The notes beneath the pieces are model-generated. The model worked only from the letters and a program-made list of their open reading frames with translations, made no database searches and had not been told where the DNA came from. Both the position numbers and the translations under genes were made by a program. A DNA stretch of 64,000 nucleotides from assembly GCF_001854605.1 (NCBI RefSeq), contig NZ_MKJU01000006.1, forward strand, positions 372,001 to 436,000, read 5' to 3'. This document shows, in pieces, positions 29,022 to 38,423 of the stretch (the first letter of the stretch is position 1; each line of letters opens with the position of its first letter). The stretch is from Pseudoalteromonas amylolytica. Its GTDB lineage: Bacteria; Pseudomonadota; Gammaproteobacteria; Enterobacterales; Alteromonadaceae.

Positions 29022-31199
29022 GTGCAATTTAAAGTTGGAAAATGGGTTTTAAATGAAAAGCGATTTAGCATTCTCGAAGGGGAAAATGAAATCGAACTCA
29101 GTCCTGCCGCATTTAAACTACTTCAGCTATTAGTGTTAAAGTCTGATGAGGTTGTCTCTATTTCCGAAATTAAAAAGCAAGTTTGGAATACGGAATACAC
29201 AACGGATAACCTTGTTTATCAGACGGTTCGTAATTTACGACTTGCGCTTGAAGGTGGTGAAGAGCAGGCTTACATTAAAACGGTCCCGCGATTTGGTTAT
29301 CAATTGATTGTACAAGTTAGCCATATAGCTCATGGGTCTAATCAAGATAAATCACCAAGCACAGCCCCTCATGACATAGAAAAAACACCGCACAACAAAG
29401 TGTCAATTTATAAATTAATGCTTACTTTGATCATTACCAGCCTGATTGCGATATGCACTTATTTGTGGGTTCATTTCAAGCAAACACACTCACTGGTTTC
29501 GATCCAAGAAGGTGCAACTAATACGCCCCACCTTGTGGTGATCGACTCCGGTACACATAACAACGAAAAAAAACTAGTGGTACTTCACAATAAACTGGCT
29601 AGCGCACTCAACATCTCAGATGTGATTTCAGCACAAAATAATACTTTTTTAGAAACGGTGAATGACCTAGGTAGTCAGCCCAAATTGGTGATTAAGTACC
29701 TTCCTGAAAAAGATGCGGTATTGGCGCTTGTTATGATGGGACTACCTTCAAGACTTATTCACATTGAATATCAACCGCTGGTTAAATTTGACACACACAA
29801 AGTCCTTTCTAACATTGCGGGTCAATTTACCACTCCAATGCTTCGTCAGGGTAACTCGGGACTAGCCGAATTAGTGCGAGGGAGTAACGAGCTAAAGGCT
29901 TTAGCTGCATTATCAGAAAGTGAAAGTATCAAAAATGCGATTGTGAAATTGCGACTTGAAATTGACACGAGTAGTTTAAATGAGCAACAAACACGTGCAA
30001 AGCATGCCTTTATTAATACGTTGCTGGCGTTTTATCGAGTTGAATTTATTGAGGACAATAAACTCCAAGCTGGTGTAAACTACTTATTAGCACGGTATCA
30101 TCAGAGTAATTATTCATTGATTGCGGCCGCTTTGTATTTGGCGAATAATGACAATGGACATATTGCTTTTCAATTGCTTGAAAAATTGGAACAAGACCAC
30201 TTCCTGACTTTTATCCAAGGACTCCTGCACATTGAATTGGATGAAAATGACCGTGCTTTAAAGCACTTTGAGAAGGTGTTTAAGCACGAACCAGAGTTTG
30301 AAGACAATGCCTATTTTTATTTTCTAGAGCTGCTTTATAGCCCTCGTAATGAAGAATTACGCCAGTATCAAACTACGCTCCAAAGCTATCCATATCTTTC
30401 TACCAGTATAGATTTTGTTTTTGCGAATTGGTTCATGATGCAAGGTGACTTTGAACATGTTTTTACGCTGTTGAGTGAGCGACAAGCAGCAATGAGTTGC
30501 AATGATGATTTTGCTGGCGCCTTGGCGCTACTTAATGTAGTTCTAGGTAATTTTGAAGAAAGTGAATATTGGGCAGGCCAATTACCTGCTAGAGATTGGC
30601 GGCTGCCATGGTTAGCTTTCTCTAAACATGCCTATGAGAAAAACCTTACAACATACCCGCAGTGGTATCAATCCTATGCTCCAGACATACTAGGTGGCGA
30701 CAGTTTGTTTGAAGCACTTTTCTTAAACGCCACGACTTATTTAGCGCTAGGTGACAAACAACAAGCGATGCCGTTTTATTCACAAATGGAGAAATCGCTA
30801 TCTAGGTTCAGCCAAGAAGCGCTCTTGGATTTGGCCAATGTTGTCACGCAAGTACAAGTAGAGTCACTTTCAATGGATGAACGAGTACGACTATTGTCGC
30901 AGCATGAAAATGCTGCACTAGCCATGCCAATGGATGAAATTGCGCTAACCGATCTGGTACTAGCAAGTTTTTTTGTGCTCTATGGCGATATGAGCAGAGC
31001 GGAGCAGGCGATGATCCAAGGTTGTAATAAAAGTCCAGTTATGTGTCTAAGTTGGGGGGCATTCCCACTGCTTTCTCGAGTAGCGAACACTAACAATGTC
31101 GAACAAGCAAAATCGCAAGCAATGGCCAAAATGGTTGAGCTACAGCCTCGTATTAACTTACTTAATAAACAATTGCGCGGTGTATGTGAGGAAGACTAA
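29022..31199 (+). CDS. ToxR/CadC-like membrane transcriptional regulator
   Basis: 725 residues from a GTG with AAAGG seven bases upstream. Residues about 1-100 are an OmpR/PhoB-type winged helix (LSPAAFKLLQLLVLKSDEVV ... VYQTVRNLRLALEG, then KTVPRFGYQL). A single membrane helix follows (about 130-150, LMLTLIITSLIAICTYLWV). The remaining 570 residues lie in the periplasm and are helical and TPR-like (for example LLEKLEQDHFLTFIQGLL and DDFAGALALLNVVLGNFEES). The layout is that of CadC/ToxR-like one-component regulators, which sense a periplasmic signal and bind DNA while in the membrane. The target is unknown; the divergent dead-site protease lipoprotein 413 bases away is the best guess. Confidence 0.85.
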   Translation: MQFKVGKWVLNEKRFSILEGENEIELSPAAFKLLQLLVLKSDEVVSISEIKKQVWNTEYTTDNLVYQTVRNLRLALEGGEEQAYIKTVPRFGYQLIVQVSHIAHGSNQDKSPSTAPHDIEKTPHNKVSIYKLMLTLIITSLIAICTYLWVHFKQTHSLVSIQEGATNTPHLVVIDSGTHNNEKKLVVLHNKLASALNISDVISAQNNTFLETVNDLGSQPKLVIKYLPEKDAVLALVMMGLPSRLIHIEYQPLVKFDTHKVLSNIAGQFTTPMLRQGNSGLAELVRGSNELKALAALSESESIKNAIVKLRLEIDTSSLNEQQTRAKHAFINTLLAFYRVEFIEDNKLQAGVNYLLARYHQSNYSLIAAALYLANNDNGHIAFQLLEKLEQDHFLTFIQGLLHIELDENDRALKHFEKVFKHEPEFEDNAYFYFLELLYSPRNEELRQYQTTLQSYPYLSTSIDFVFANWFMMQGDFEHVFTLLSERQAAMSCNDDFAGALALLNVVLGNFEESEYWAGQLPARDWRLPWLAFSKHAYEKNLTTYPQWYQSYAPDILGGDSLFEALFLNATTYLALGDKQQAMPFYSQMEKSLSRFSQEALLDLANVVTQVQVESLSMDERVRLLSQHENAALAMPMDEIALTDLVLASFFVLYGDMSRAEQAMIQGCNKSPVMCLSWGAFPLLSRVANTNNVEQAKSQAMAKMVELQPRINLLNKQLRGVCEED

Positions 31200-31251
31200 G
31201 TGTCTGGTGTGTAGTTGAATAGTTTTAATTGGTATTTGAGCATCTAAATTT

Positions 31252-31440
31252 CTAAGAGATTAGTGCGTATTGATCTATAAAGTACGTTTTATAATCAACC
31301 CACATCAATAGCCATATGAGTGAAAAAACAAGGGTTACAACGCTCAGGTAATTCCTAGCCAATTTGTCATATCGAGTTGCTACGGCTTGATATTTCTTTA
31401 TCTTCAAAAACGTATTCTCAACTAAGTGATTTAGGTGACA
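31252..31440 (-). pseudogene. C-terminal fragment of IS5-family transposase
   Basis: On the minus strand the frame reads LVENTFLKIKKYQAVATRYD, then KLARNYLSVVTLVFSLIWL and a stop at 31252. This is the usual C-terminal end of IS5-family transposases (ENxFxKxKxxRxxATRYDK). Only about 60 residues remain and no terminal repeats were seen. Confidence 0.75.
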
Positions 31441-31687
31441 ACATCATGGCTGAAACTATAAACGAGCTGCGCATAACTTACTTAAAAAAGCTAATAGTTG
31501 TGGGGGTTGCTATGTGATATACAAACAGTGGGGGATAAAAAATAAAAATTGTTAACGAAGGGGGGCGCTATTTCCTTATTCAGTATATTTTTAAGGCGTG
31601 CACTAAAGTTATCTATAACAATATTAGTTTGGAATAAGTTTAGAGCTATTTAAACTCTTGTCGCATGTTAAAGGACAGCGGAAAAGC

Positions 31688-32434
31688 CTATCTGGTTTTT
31701 CGCAGTAAGTTTTTTACGTCACTGGGGAGCTCATGAAAGTAATTATAAAATTGCCGACTGAAATAGCTATGATCAGAAAAACCGACTGACAAAGCGATTT
31801 GATAAACCGAATGATCTGTTTCAATCAGCATTTTGCGTGCATTTTCCAATCTGACTTGGTTGATGAACTGCAACGGAGTCATGTGCAAGTGCTTTTTGAA
31901 ACGTCGCTCTAACGCACTCACGGACAAATGACTGATTTTAGCTAAGTCTGCCATTCTGATGGTCTGAGAAAAATGCTGCCTTATATAATCGACAGGCAGC
32001 CTGAGCGCTTGAATTTCCGGTAAGCTGCAAGTCTTGTCGCTAATTTTTTTGGACGTGCCATATGTGCCTATGATTTGCCCAGTTGATGCGTACAAAGGTC
32101 GTTTGGATGTAATAAACCAATAGATTTCACCATTTTCAGATTGATTAACTTCTAAGCGCTCAGTTACGTGTTCCCCTTTGAGCACCTTTTTATCATCGTT
32201 TATAAACTGACGAGCTATATGTTCAGACGAAAAAGCGAGGTCTGTCTGGCCTATTGCATCATGTAGTGTAGCTATACCATTGTGGTGCAAAAATGCTTGA
32301 TTAGCATGAATGATCTGACCATTACAATTTTTCACCCAAAACATCACTCCAGGCATCAGATCGAACATAGACATTACTTCATCTAAGTTCACAGTTTCAA
32401 AAAAATTCGTCGCTTTGTGTTCATCAGACAACAT
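31688..32434 (-). CDS. PAS-domain AraC-family transcriptional regulator
   Basis: 248 residues. The N-terminal 130 residues form a PAS sensor (DLMPGVMFWVKNCNGQIIHA ... GEIYWFITSKRPLYASTGQI). The C-terminal 100 residues hold two AraC-type helix-turn-helix motifs (MADLAKISHLSVSALERRFK and YQIALSVGFSDHSYFSRQF). It should be a cytoplasmic regulator sensing a small ligand through the PAS domain. It is transcribed divergently from the six-gene dehydrogenase operon that starts 220 bases away, which is its most probable target. The gap contains TATACAATAT at 32470, similar to the palindromes before the collagenase and chitinase. Confidence 0.88.
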   Translation of the reverse strand: MLSDEHKATNFFETVNLDEVMSMFDLMPGVMFWVKNCNGQIIHANQAFLHHNGIATLHDAIGQTDLAFSSEHIARQFINDDKKVLKGEHVTERLEVNQSENGEIYWFITSKRPLYASTGQIIGTYGTSKKISDKTCSLPEIQALRLPVDYIRQHFSQTIRMADLAKISHLSVSALERRFKKHLHMTPLQFINQVRLENARKMLIETDHSVYQIALSVGFSDHSYFSRQFYNYFHELPSDVKNLLRKTR

Positions 32435-32654
32435 TTATGCAAACTCAATAAAATGCGCGTGGTATTCTTTATACAATATGTAATTTTGCATGTCATTATT
32501 TTGAAAGTGTTTATTTGTAAGGGGATGGATTTTCTATAGTGAGAAGCTGATTTTGTTGCATATATGGCCGCATTATTCCTAGCTATGCTGTTTACTTTGT
32601 ATTTACTATTGTTGCGATATAAGGAAAACGCGATGACTAATAGAAAGAGGCAGA

Positions 32655-33821
32655 ATGAACAAAGTTAAAATGGGCATGGTAGGTGGAGGTCAAGGCGCTT
32701 TCATAGGGGCTGTACACAGAATGGCAGCTCAGCTAGACGGGCAAATAGAATTAGTATGTGGTGTATTTAGCAGTGAACCACAATGTTCATTTGAATATGG
32801 TCAACAATTAGGTCTGAATGAATCGCGTTGCTATCACCACTTTTCTCAAATGATAGAACAAGAGGCTCAACTTCCTGAAGATGAAAGAATGGAGTTTCTA
32901 GCGATTGTGACGCCTAATCACCTTCATTATTCAATGGCAAGTAAAGCGATTGAATATGGTTTTCATGTGATCTGTGACAAGCCCGCAACTATATCGTTGG
33001 CGCAAGTTCTGACACTTGCGCGTCAACTAGCGTCATCCAATGTGTTATATGCGTTGACTTATACCTATACAGGCTACCCGATGGTGAAAGAAGCCCGTCA
33101 TCGTGTGCAAAGTGGAGAATTAGGCGACCTCCGTAAAATCATAGTCAGTTATCAGCAAGGGTGGTTAGCAGACAAAAATTCTGAACACCAAAAACAGGCT
33201 AAATGGCGATTGGATCCAGCTCAAGCAGGGCCGAGTTGTTGTATGGGGGATATTGGTGTTCACGCTGCAAATCTTGCCGAATACATAAGTGGTACAGAGA
33301 TTACCCATGTCTGTTCAGATCTAACGAGCGCACATGATAATCGTGTGCTTGATGATGATGGCACAGTCTTAATGAAGTTTGGGGAGACATTAAAAGGTGT
33401 ATTGCTCGCTAGTCAAGTTGCAACGGGGGAGGACAATAACCTGTCAATTTCAATCTATGGCGATAAAGCAAGCCTTCAATGGCAGCAGCAAACTCCAAAT
33501 ACACTCACTTTACATTTTCCTGACTCTTCTACACAAGTTATTAGAAGTGGTATCGCAAACAAGTCAAAACTTGCTATTGAGAGCATGCGTTTACCAGCTG
33601 GCCATCCTGAAGGATACATTGAAGCATTTGCAAATATTTACCGCAACTTTGCGGCACAAATTCGTGCCAAGAAAGAAAACCGTCAACTGAGTGAAAGCGC
33701 AATGGATGTACCTGGGATAGCTGAAGGGATCCGCGGCATGTTATTCATTGACAGTGTCGTTAAAGCAAGTAAATCCGCGCAAAAGTGGCATGAAGTAAAG
33801 GGAGAAAACTTACATGACTGA
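32655..33821 (+). CDS. Gfo/Idh/MocA-family NAD(P)-dependent oxidoreductase
   Basis: 388 residues, cytoplasmic. The Rossmann start KMGMVGGGQGAFIGAVHR is followed by the family loop TPNHLHYSMA and the signature CDKPATIS (near residues 110-120), in which the lysine contributes to catalysis. GDIGVHAANLAEYISG gives the usual C-terminal active-site region. The family oxidises or reduces sugars, cyclitols and keto-sugars. AGAGGCAGA precedes the ATG. It overlaps the next gene by 8 bases. With the two TIM-barrel proteins and GMC enzyme it fits conversion of 3-keto-glycosides or inositols, but the exact substrate is not visible. Confidence 0.9.
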   Translation: MNKVKMGMVGGGQGAFIGAVHRMAAQLDGQIELVCGVFSSEPQCSFEYGQQLGLNESRCYHHFSQMIEQEAQLPEDERMEFLAIVTPNHLHYSMASKAIEYGFHVICDKPATISLAQVLTLARQLASSNVLYALTYTYTGYPMVKEARHRVQSGELGDLRKIIVSYQQGWLADKNSEHQKQAKWRLDPAQAGPSCCMGDIGVHAANLAEYISGTEITHVCSDLTSAHDNRVLDDDGTVLMKFGETLKGVLLASQVATGEDNNLSISIYGDKASLQWQQQTPNTLTLHFPDSSTQVIRSGIANKSKLAIESMRLPAGHPEGYIEAFANIYRNFAAQIRAKKENRQLSESAMDVPGIAEGIRGMLFIDSVVKASKSAQKWHEVKGENLHD

Positions 33822-34881
33822 AATAAAAGGACCGAGCCTGTTCTTAGCACAGTTTATTGAAGATAAAGCACCCTTCAACTCATTAGAAGGATTTGCTAAA
33901 TGGGCGTCTGGTTTAGGTTACAAAGCCTTACAGTTACCCACCCATATCCCAACTATTTTTGATTTGCACCAAGCTGCACATAGTCTTGATTATTGTATAC
34001 AAGTACGCACATTACTTGCACGGTATGGGCTAGAAATCTCTGAACTGTCTACGCACATTCAAGGACAGCTCGTTGCTGTTGCACCATGTTATGTAGAGAT
34101 GTTTGCCGGCTTTTATCCAAAATCGCTGGGTTGTGATCCGCAAGTTGTTTCAAATTGGGCAAGTGAGCAACTTTTGTTGGCTGCTCAGGCGAGTAAAAAC
34201 TTACAGTTAACATCTCACGTAACCTTTTCGGGCGCATTGCTATGGCCAATGGTGTACCCTTGGCCGCAAAGACCTAAAGGCCTAATAGAACAAGGCTTTT
34301 CTGAATTAGCTAGGCGCTGGTTGCCAATACTTGATGCTTTTGATGATGTAAATGTTGACGTATGTTATGAGTTGCACCCAGCGGAAGATCTACATGATGG
34401 CGCAAGCTTTGATACGTTCCTAAGCGCTGTCGATTATCACCCTAGAGCCAACATCCTCTATGACCCTAGTCATTTGCTTTTGCAGCAAATAGATTATCTA
34501 GCTTTCATCGATATTTACCATGAGCGTATTAAAGCATTTCACGTTAAAGATGCTGAGTATTGCATGAATGGGCATAGCGGTGTTTATGGCGGCTATCTTG
34601 ATTGGAAGGATAGAGCTGGTCGTTTTCGCTCATTAGGAGATGGACAAATTAACTTTACAGCTATCTTCAGTAAGCTGACGCAATATGGCTTTCGAGGATG
34701 GGCCGTACTTGAATGGGAGTGTTGCATTAAAGACCCACAAGTAGGCGCTATGCAAGGCGCTCAAATTATCAAAAACTTGATTATACCTCCGACAACAAAA
34801 GCGTTTGACGACTTTGCAAGCTCAATAAGCTGTGAAGAAACCAACAAGCGAATTTTAGGTCTAGTCGAGGGGGTCTTATGA
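33814..34881 (+). CDS. TIM-barrel sugar isomerase/epimerase-like protein (cytoplasmic)
   Basis: 355 residues with an AP-endonuclease-2/xylose-isomerase-like barrel: SLEGFAKWASGLGYKALQLP near the start, CYELHPAEDLHDG, NILYDPSHLLLQQIDYLAFI, KAFHVKDAEY and GWAVLEWECC supply the Glu, Asp, His and Glu of a metal site. No signal peptide is present, in contrast with the related gene at 38424. These enzymes isomerise or epimerise sugars and keto-sugars, or act as dehydratases in cyclitol catabolism. The start overlaps the dehydrogenase stop and its stop overlaps the MFS gene start (ATGA), so all three are cotranslated. Confidence 0.87.
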   Translation: MTEIKGPSLFLAQFIEDKAPFNSLEGFAKWASGLGYKALQLPTHIPTIFDLHQAAHSLDYCIQVRTLLARYGLEISELSTHIQGQLVAVAPCYVEMFAGFYPKSLGCDPQVVSNWASEQLLLAAQASKNLQLTSHVTFSGALLWPMVYPWPQRPKGLIEQGFSELARRWLPILDAFDDVNVDVCYELHPAEDLHDGASFDTFLSAVDYHPRANILYDPSHLLLQQIDYLAFIDIYHERIKAFHVKDAEYCMNGHSGVYGGYLDWKDRAGRFRSLGDGQINFTAIFSKLTQYGFRGWAVLEWECCIKDPQVGAMQGAQIIKNLIIPPTTKAFDDFASSISCEETNKRILGLVEGVL

Positions 34882-36083
34882 ATTTACATATTCAACGGTT
34901 GGCCTTTATTGCATCATGCGTCGCATTAACTGTAACTGCTATGACCTTTGCCGTGAGAGCAGGCATTCTTTCAAATCTCAATGAAACGTTACAACTAAGT
35001 GACGGACAACTAGGCTGGGTTAATGCAACCGCTTTTTTTGGTTTTCCGTTAGCGACAATAGTTGGTGGCGCCTTCTACGAAAAACTAGGGGCAAGACGCC
35101 TATTAATTATCGCCTTTTTCGGTCATGTAGTAGGCCTGCTATTGACTGCAACGGCAACTGGTTTTCTTAGCTTGCTTTTAGCCACCTTCTTAATCGGTTT
35201 AGCCAATGGTGCAGTGGAAGCTGGATGTAACCCGTTGATAACTAGTTTATTCCCATCAAATAAAACCACGATGTTAAATCGCTTCCATGTATGGTTTCCC
35301 GCTGGGATTGTGGTTGGTTCGCTCTTGTGTTTGAGCATGGAAGAACTAAGCATTGGTTGGCGTACTCAGGTTGCGCTATTACTTGTCCCTACATCAATAT
35401 ATGGCATTTTTCTGGTACTCCTACCAAAAAACGTTGGAAAGACATCAGAGCAACCTCTCCATCACGCGAGCGCCTATCGAGCCATGCTGTCACCAATGTA
35501 TCTTTTCGCATTGCTGTGTATGACACTCACGGCAAGTACTGAGTTGTTAACACAGCAATGGATAGAGCGAATACTTACTGACACAGGTGCCTCTGCAATG
35601 GCTATATTGGCGCTTATTACAGGAACAATGGCCGTAGGTCGTTACTTTGCTGGGCCGCTTGTTAAAACACTTAATCCTATTGGTGTCCTTTTGCTTAGTG
35701 CGTGCTTTGCATACATGGGACTAACATTTATGCGCTTTGCAGACGGATCACAGGTTTATTACGCCGCTATCATTTTTGCGTTAGGCGTAACGTATTTTTG
35801 GCCGACCATGCTTGGATTTGTAGCGGAAACGCTACCATCTACGCGTGCCCTAGGTTTGGGGGGGATGGGGGCTGCTGGCATGCTAGCTGTTGGTATCTGG
35901 AACCCAATTATTGGCGCATTTATTGAAGCTAAAAATAAAAGCAGTTCAAGCTCGGTGGCCGAAACATTAGAGGTGCTCAGTTATTTTCCGTTGTGCTTAA
36001 TTGTCGCCTTTGGTGGGGTATTTCTGATCAGATTTGTTGTCTCAAAGCGAGCTACGCAGAAGGAAGTTATCAATGATGCTTGA
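34878..36083 (+). CDS. MFS transporter
   Basis: 401 residues with about 12 membrane helices. A major-facilitator loop is seen between helices 2 and 3 (GGAFYEKLGARRLLI), and helix 4 to 5 has FLIGLANGAVEAGCNP. The resemblance is to fucose/galactose-type sugar permeases of the MFS. The ATG shares four bases with the previous stop and the gene runs 11 bases into the next. It probably carries the sugar, cyclitol or keto-sugar handled by this operon across the inner membrane. Confidence 0.9.
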   Translation: MNLHIQRLAFIASCVALTVTAMTFAVRAGILSNLNETLQLSDGQLGWVNATAFFGFPLATIVGGAFYEKLGARRLLIIAFFGHVVGLLLTATATGFLSLLLATFLIGLANGAVEAGCNPLITSLFPSNKTTMLNRFHVWFPAGIVVGSLLCLSMEELSIGWRTQVALLLVPTSIYGIFLVLLPKNVGKTSEQPLHHASAYRAMLSPMYLFALLCMTLTASTELLTQQWIERILTDTGASAMAILALITGTMAVGRYFAGPLVKTLNPIGVLLLSACFAYMGLTFMRFADGSQVYYAAIIFALGVTYFWPTMLGFVAETLPSTRALGLGGMGAAGMLAVGIWNPIIGAFIEAKNKSSSSSVAETLEVLSYFPLCLIVAFGGVFLIRFVVSKRATQKEVINDA

Positions 36084-36681
36084 GCAACATGACCAATCTA
36101 AGCGCCGCTTCTTACAAGGCTTACTTGCCAGCCTTGGTGCAGGTATCACAACAGGTTTGATGAGTGAAAAAGCCATAGCAGCAGCGCTTACCTATCATTC
36201 TCACGCAAGTAAAGCGCCTTATCAGAATCAGGTGCTCAATAAAGGGCAGCTGAAATTGTTAAAAGTAGTGTGTAATACCGTTATACCAACTACTGACACG
36301 CCGGGTGCTGGTGATATCGATGTCCACTACTTTATTGATAATCAGCTACAACATTGCTATGACGTGCAGACGCACGTGCGGATGCGAACCACCGTGAACT
36401 TAATCGCACAAATGAGCCAAACCTTTCACAACCGTACATTTGAGCATTTACAAAGCCCACAACAAATAGCGCTCTTAACATCGCTTGATACAGGGTTAAA
36501 ACCTTTTTCAAAAACACAACAGGCATGCTTTAAACAGCTAAAAGCATTGATCTGCTTTGGTTACTACACATCTGAAATTGGTGCCAGTGAAGAATTGGTT
36601 TATCAAGCGTATCCGGGTGGATTTGAGGGTGACATAACCTATAGCGGTCAACGCAACTACGGCTCTTTGGCTTATTATTGA
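36073..36681 (+). CDS. Gluconate 2-dehydrogenase subunit 3-like protein with Tat signal
   Basis: About 202 residues from the double ATG at 36073/36076, which follows GAAGGAAG. The N-terminus carries a twin-arginine signal (SKRRFLQGLLASLGAGITTG), so the protein is exported folded. The rest has the gluconate_2-dh3 pattern (LLKVVCNTVIPTTDTPGAGD, VHYFIDNQ, CFGYYTSEIGASE). These small proteins pair with a GMC flavoprotein, help it fold and carry it out through Tat. The GMC gene starts 9 bases downstream. The gene overlaps the MFS gene by 11 bases. Confidence 0.9.
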   Translation: MMLEQHDQSKRRFLQGLLASLGAGITTGLMSEKAIAAALTYHSHASKAPYQNQVLNKGQLKLLKVVCNTVIPTTDTPGAGDIDVHYFIDNQLQHCYDVQTHVRMRTTVNLIAQMSQTFHNRTFEHLQSPQQIALLTSLDTGLKPFSKTQQACFKQLKALICFGYYTSEIGASEELVYQAYPGGFEGDITYSGQRNYGSLAYY

Positions 36682-36690
36682 GAAAACAGC

Positions 36691-38403
36691 ATGTATATAA
36701 AAGAATCAAAACAAAAGTATGATGCCATCGTGATTGGTTCAGGGATAACAGGAGGCTGGGCTGCAAAAGAGTTTTGCGAGAAGGGATTTAAAACGCTACT
36801 CATTGAGCGCGGAAGAATCGTGGAGCATCGAAAAGATTACATCGGTGAAGGCAAACCGCCTTGGGTGCAACCATTACGAAGTAAGGTGTCATTATCAGAC
36901 GTTGAGCAGCAATACCGTATCCAAAAAAACTGTTATGCGTTTAATGACAGCACCAAGCATTTTTTTGGTAACGACCAAGATCTGCCCTATGTAACAGCAA
37001 ACGATACTGACTTTTGGTGGATCCGTGCCAATCAACTTGGTGGTAAGTCGCTCCTTTGGCATCGCTTTTGTTATCGTTGGAGCGACTTCGATTTTAACGC
37101 AAACCGCCTTGATGGCTTTGGCAACGATTGGCCGATTCGCTACAAAGATTTGCAGCGATGGTATCAATATGTGGAGCGTCACGTTGGTATTTGTGGTCAA
37201 AAAGAGGGATTAGTACAGCTACCAGATAGCGAGTTTTTACCGCCTTTTGACATGACTGCACCTGAGTTGGAGATCAAAAAAAAGCTGGAAAAAATGTTTC
37301 CCGATCGCAAGCTAATTCACGGTCGACAAGCCCACCTCACAAAGCCATCCGCTCTTCACTTAAAGCAAGGGCGCGGCCAGTGCCAAGCTAGAAATGAATG
37401 CCAAAAAGGGTGCTCTTTTGGTGCTTATTTTTCAACCCAAAGTTCCACTTTACCTGATGCTGCTAAGACTGGGTTATTACAAATTGCACCTAATAGTGTG
37501 GTTGAAAGTTTGATTTTTGATCCTGCAAGTAACCGCGTGAAAGGCGTACGTGTTATCGATAATGAAGACTTAAGCGAACGTGAATATTTTGCAAATGTTG
37601 TATTTTTATGTGCATCGACGCTTGGTTCTACTCAAATTTTGTTAAATTCCAAAAATAAAGCATTTCCCAATGGCCTTGCTAATCGCTCTGGTGTGCTTGG
37701 TCATTACTTGATGGATCATAACTATAACGCTTGGGCAAATGCCGACATACCGGGGTTCGAAGATGCTTTTTACTCTGGCCGAAGACCCGGCGGGCTGTAC
37801 ATACCTAACTTTTACTTTAAACCAGATCCAAAACGACCATTTCTACGCGGCTATGGTATGTCGGCGGGTACATACAGAGAAGGGTGGACGTCAATACAAC
37901 ATCAAGATGGTATCGGATTAGCATTTAAGCAACGGTTACAAATGCCAGGAAAGTGGCGGTTTTGGCTTGGAGCACAAGGTGAAATGTTGCCTAGGTTTGA
38001 AAACTGCGTACAGCTTCACACGAGCAAAAAAGATAAGTGGGGTATTCCGTTACTAGAAATTAACTGCCGCTTTTCAGATAACGAGCAGCGCATGATGGAA
38101 GATGCGGCCGAGCAGGGATATCGAATGCTCGAAAAAATTGGCCTAGAAAACGTTAAATCGGGCCTACACAACAAACCCCCCGGTTCTGGGATCCATGAGC
38201 TTGGCACAGCAAGAATGGGGCGAGATCCGAAAGAATCGGTGCTTAATGGCTACAACCAGTGCCACGATATTCCAAACCTATTTGTTACTGATGGCTCAAG
38301 TTTTTGCTCATCAGCAGTACAAAACCCAAGCTTGACCTTTATGGCAATGACGGTACGAGCGGTCAACTATGCGGTTAAAGAAGTTGCTGCAAGAAGAATT
38401 TAA
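36691..38403 (+). CDS. GMC-family FAD oxidoreductase (sugar/glycoside dehydrogenase-like)
   Basis: 570 residues. The FAD motif is VIGSGITGGWAAKE (about 14-27), then GGKSLLWHRFCYRWSDFDF. The C-terminal catalytic region has IHELGTARMG with His near 502 and the second active-site Asn near 545 (AVQNPSLT). No signal peptide is seen, as expected for a catalytic subunit exported with its Tat-carrying partner encoded just upstream. Such two-subunit enzymes oxidise gluconate, or glycosides at C3 (lactose/glucoside 3-dehydrogenases), passing electrons to a cytochrome c. No cytochrome c gene is present in this operon, so the acceptor is unknown. A cysteine-rich stretch (GQCQARNECQKGCSFGAYF) sits near residue 230. 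Confidence 0.9.
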   Translation: MYIKESKQKYDAIVIGSGITGGWAAKEFCEKGFKTLLIERGRIVEHRKDYIGEGKPPWVQPLRSKVSLSDVEQQYRIQKNCYAFNDSTKHFFGNDQDLPYVTANDTDFWWIRANQLGGKSLLWHRFCYRWSDFDFNANRLDGFGNDWPIRYKDLQRWYQYVERHVGICGQKEGLVQLPDSEFLPPFDMTAPELEIKKKLEKMFPDRKLIHGRQAHLTKPSALHLKQGRGQCQARNECQKGCSFGAYFSTQSSTLPDAAKTGLLQIAPNSVVESLIFDPASNRVKGVRVIDNEDLSEREYFANVVFLCASTLGSTQILLNSKNKAFPNGLANRSGVLGHYLMDHNYNAWANADIPGFEDAFYSGRRPGGLYIPNFYFKPDPKRPFLRGYGMSAGTYREGWTSIQHQDGIGLAFKQRLQMPGKWRFWLGAQGEMLPRFENCVQLHTSKKDKWGIPLLEINCRFSDNEQRMMEDAAEQGYRMLEKIGLENVKSGLHNKPPGSGIHELGTARMGRDPKESVLNGYNQCHDIPNLFVTDGSSFCSSAVQNPSLTFMAMTVRAVNYAVKEVAARRI

Positions 38404-38423
38404 AATAAAAAAGGAAACGAAAC

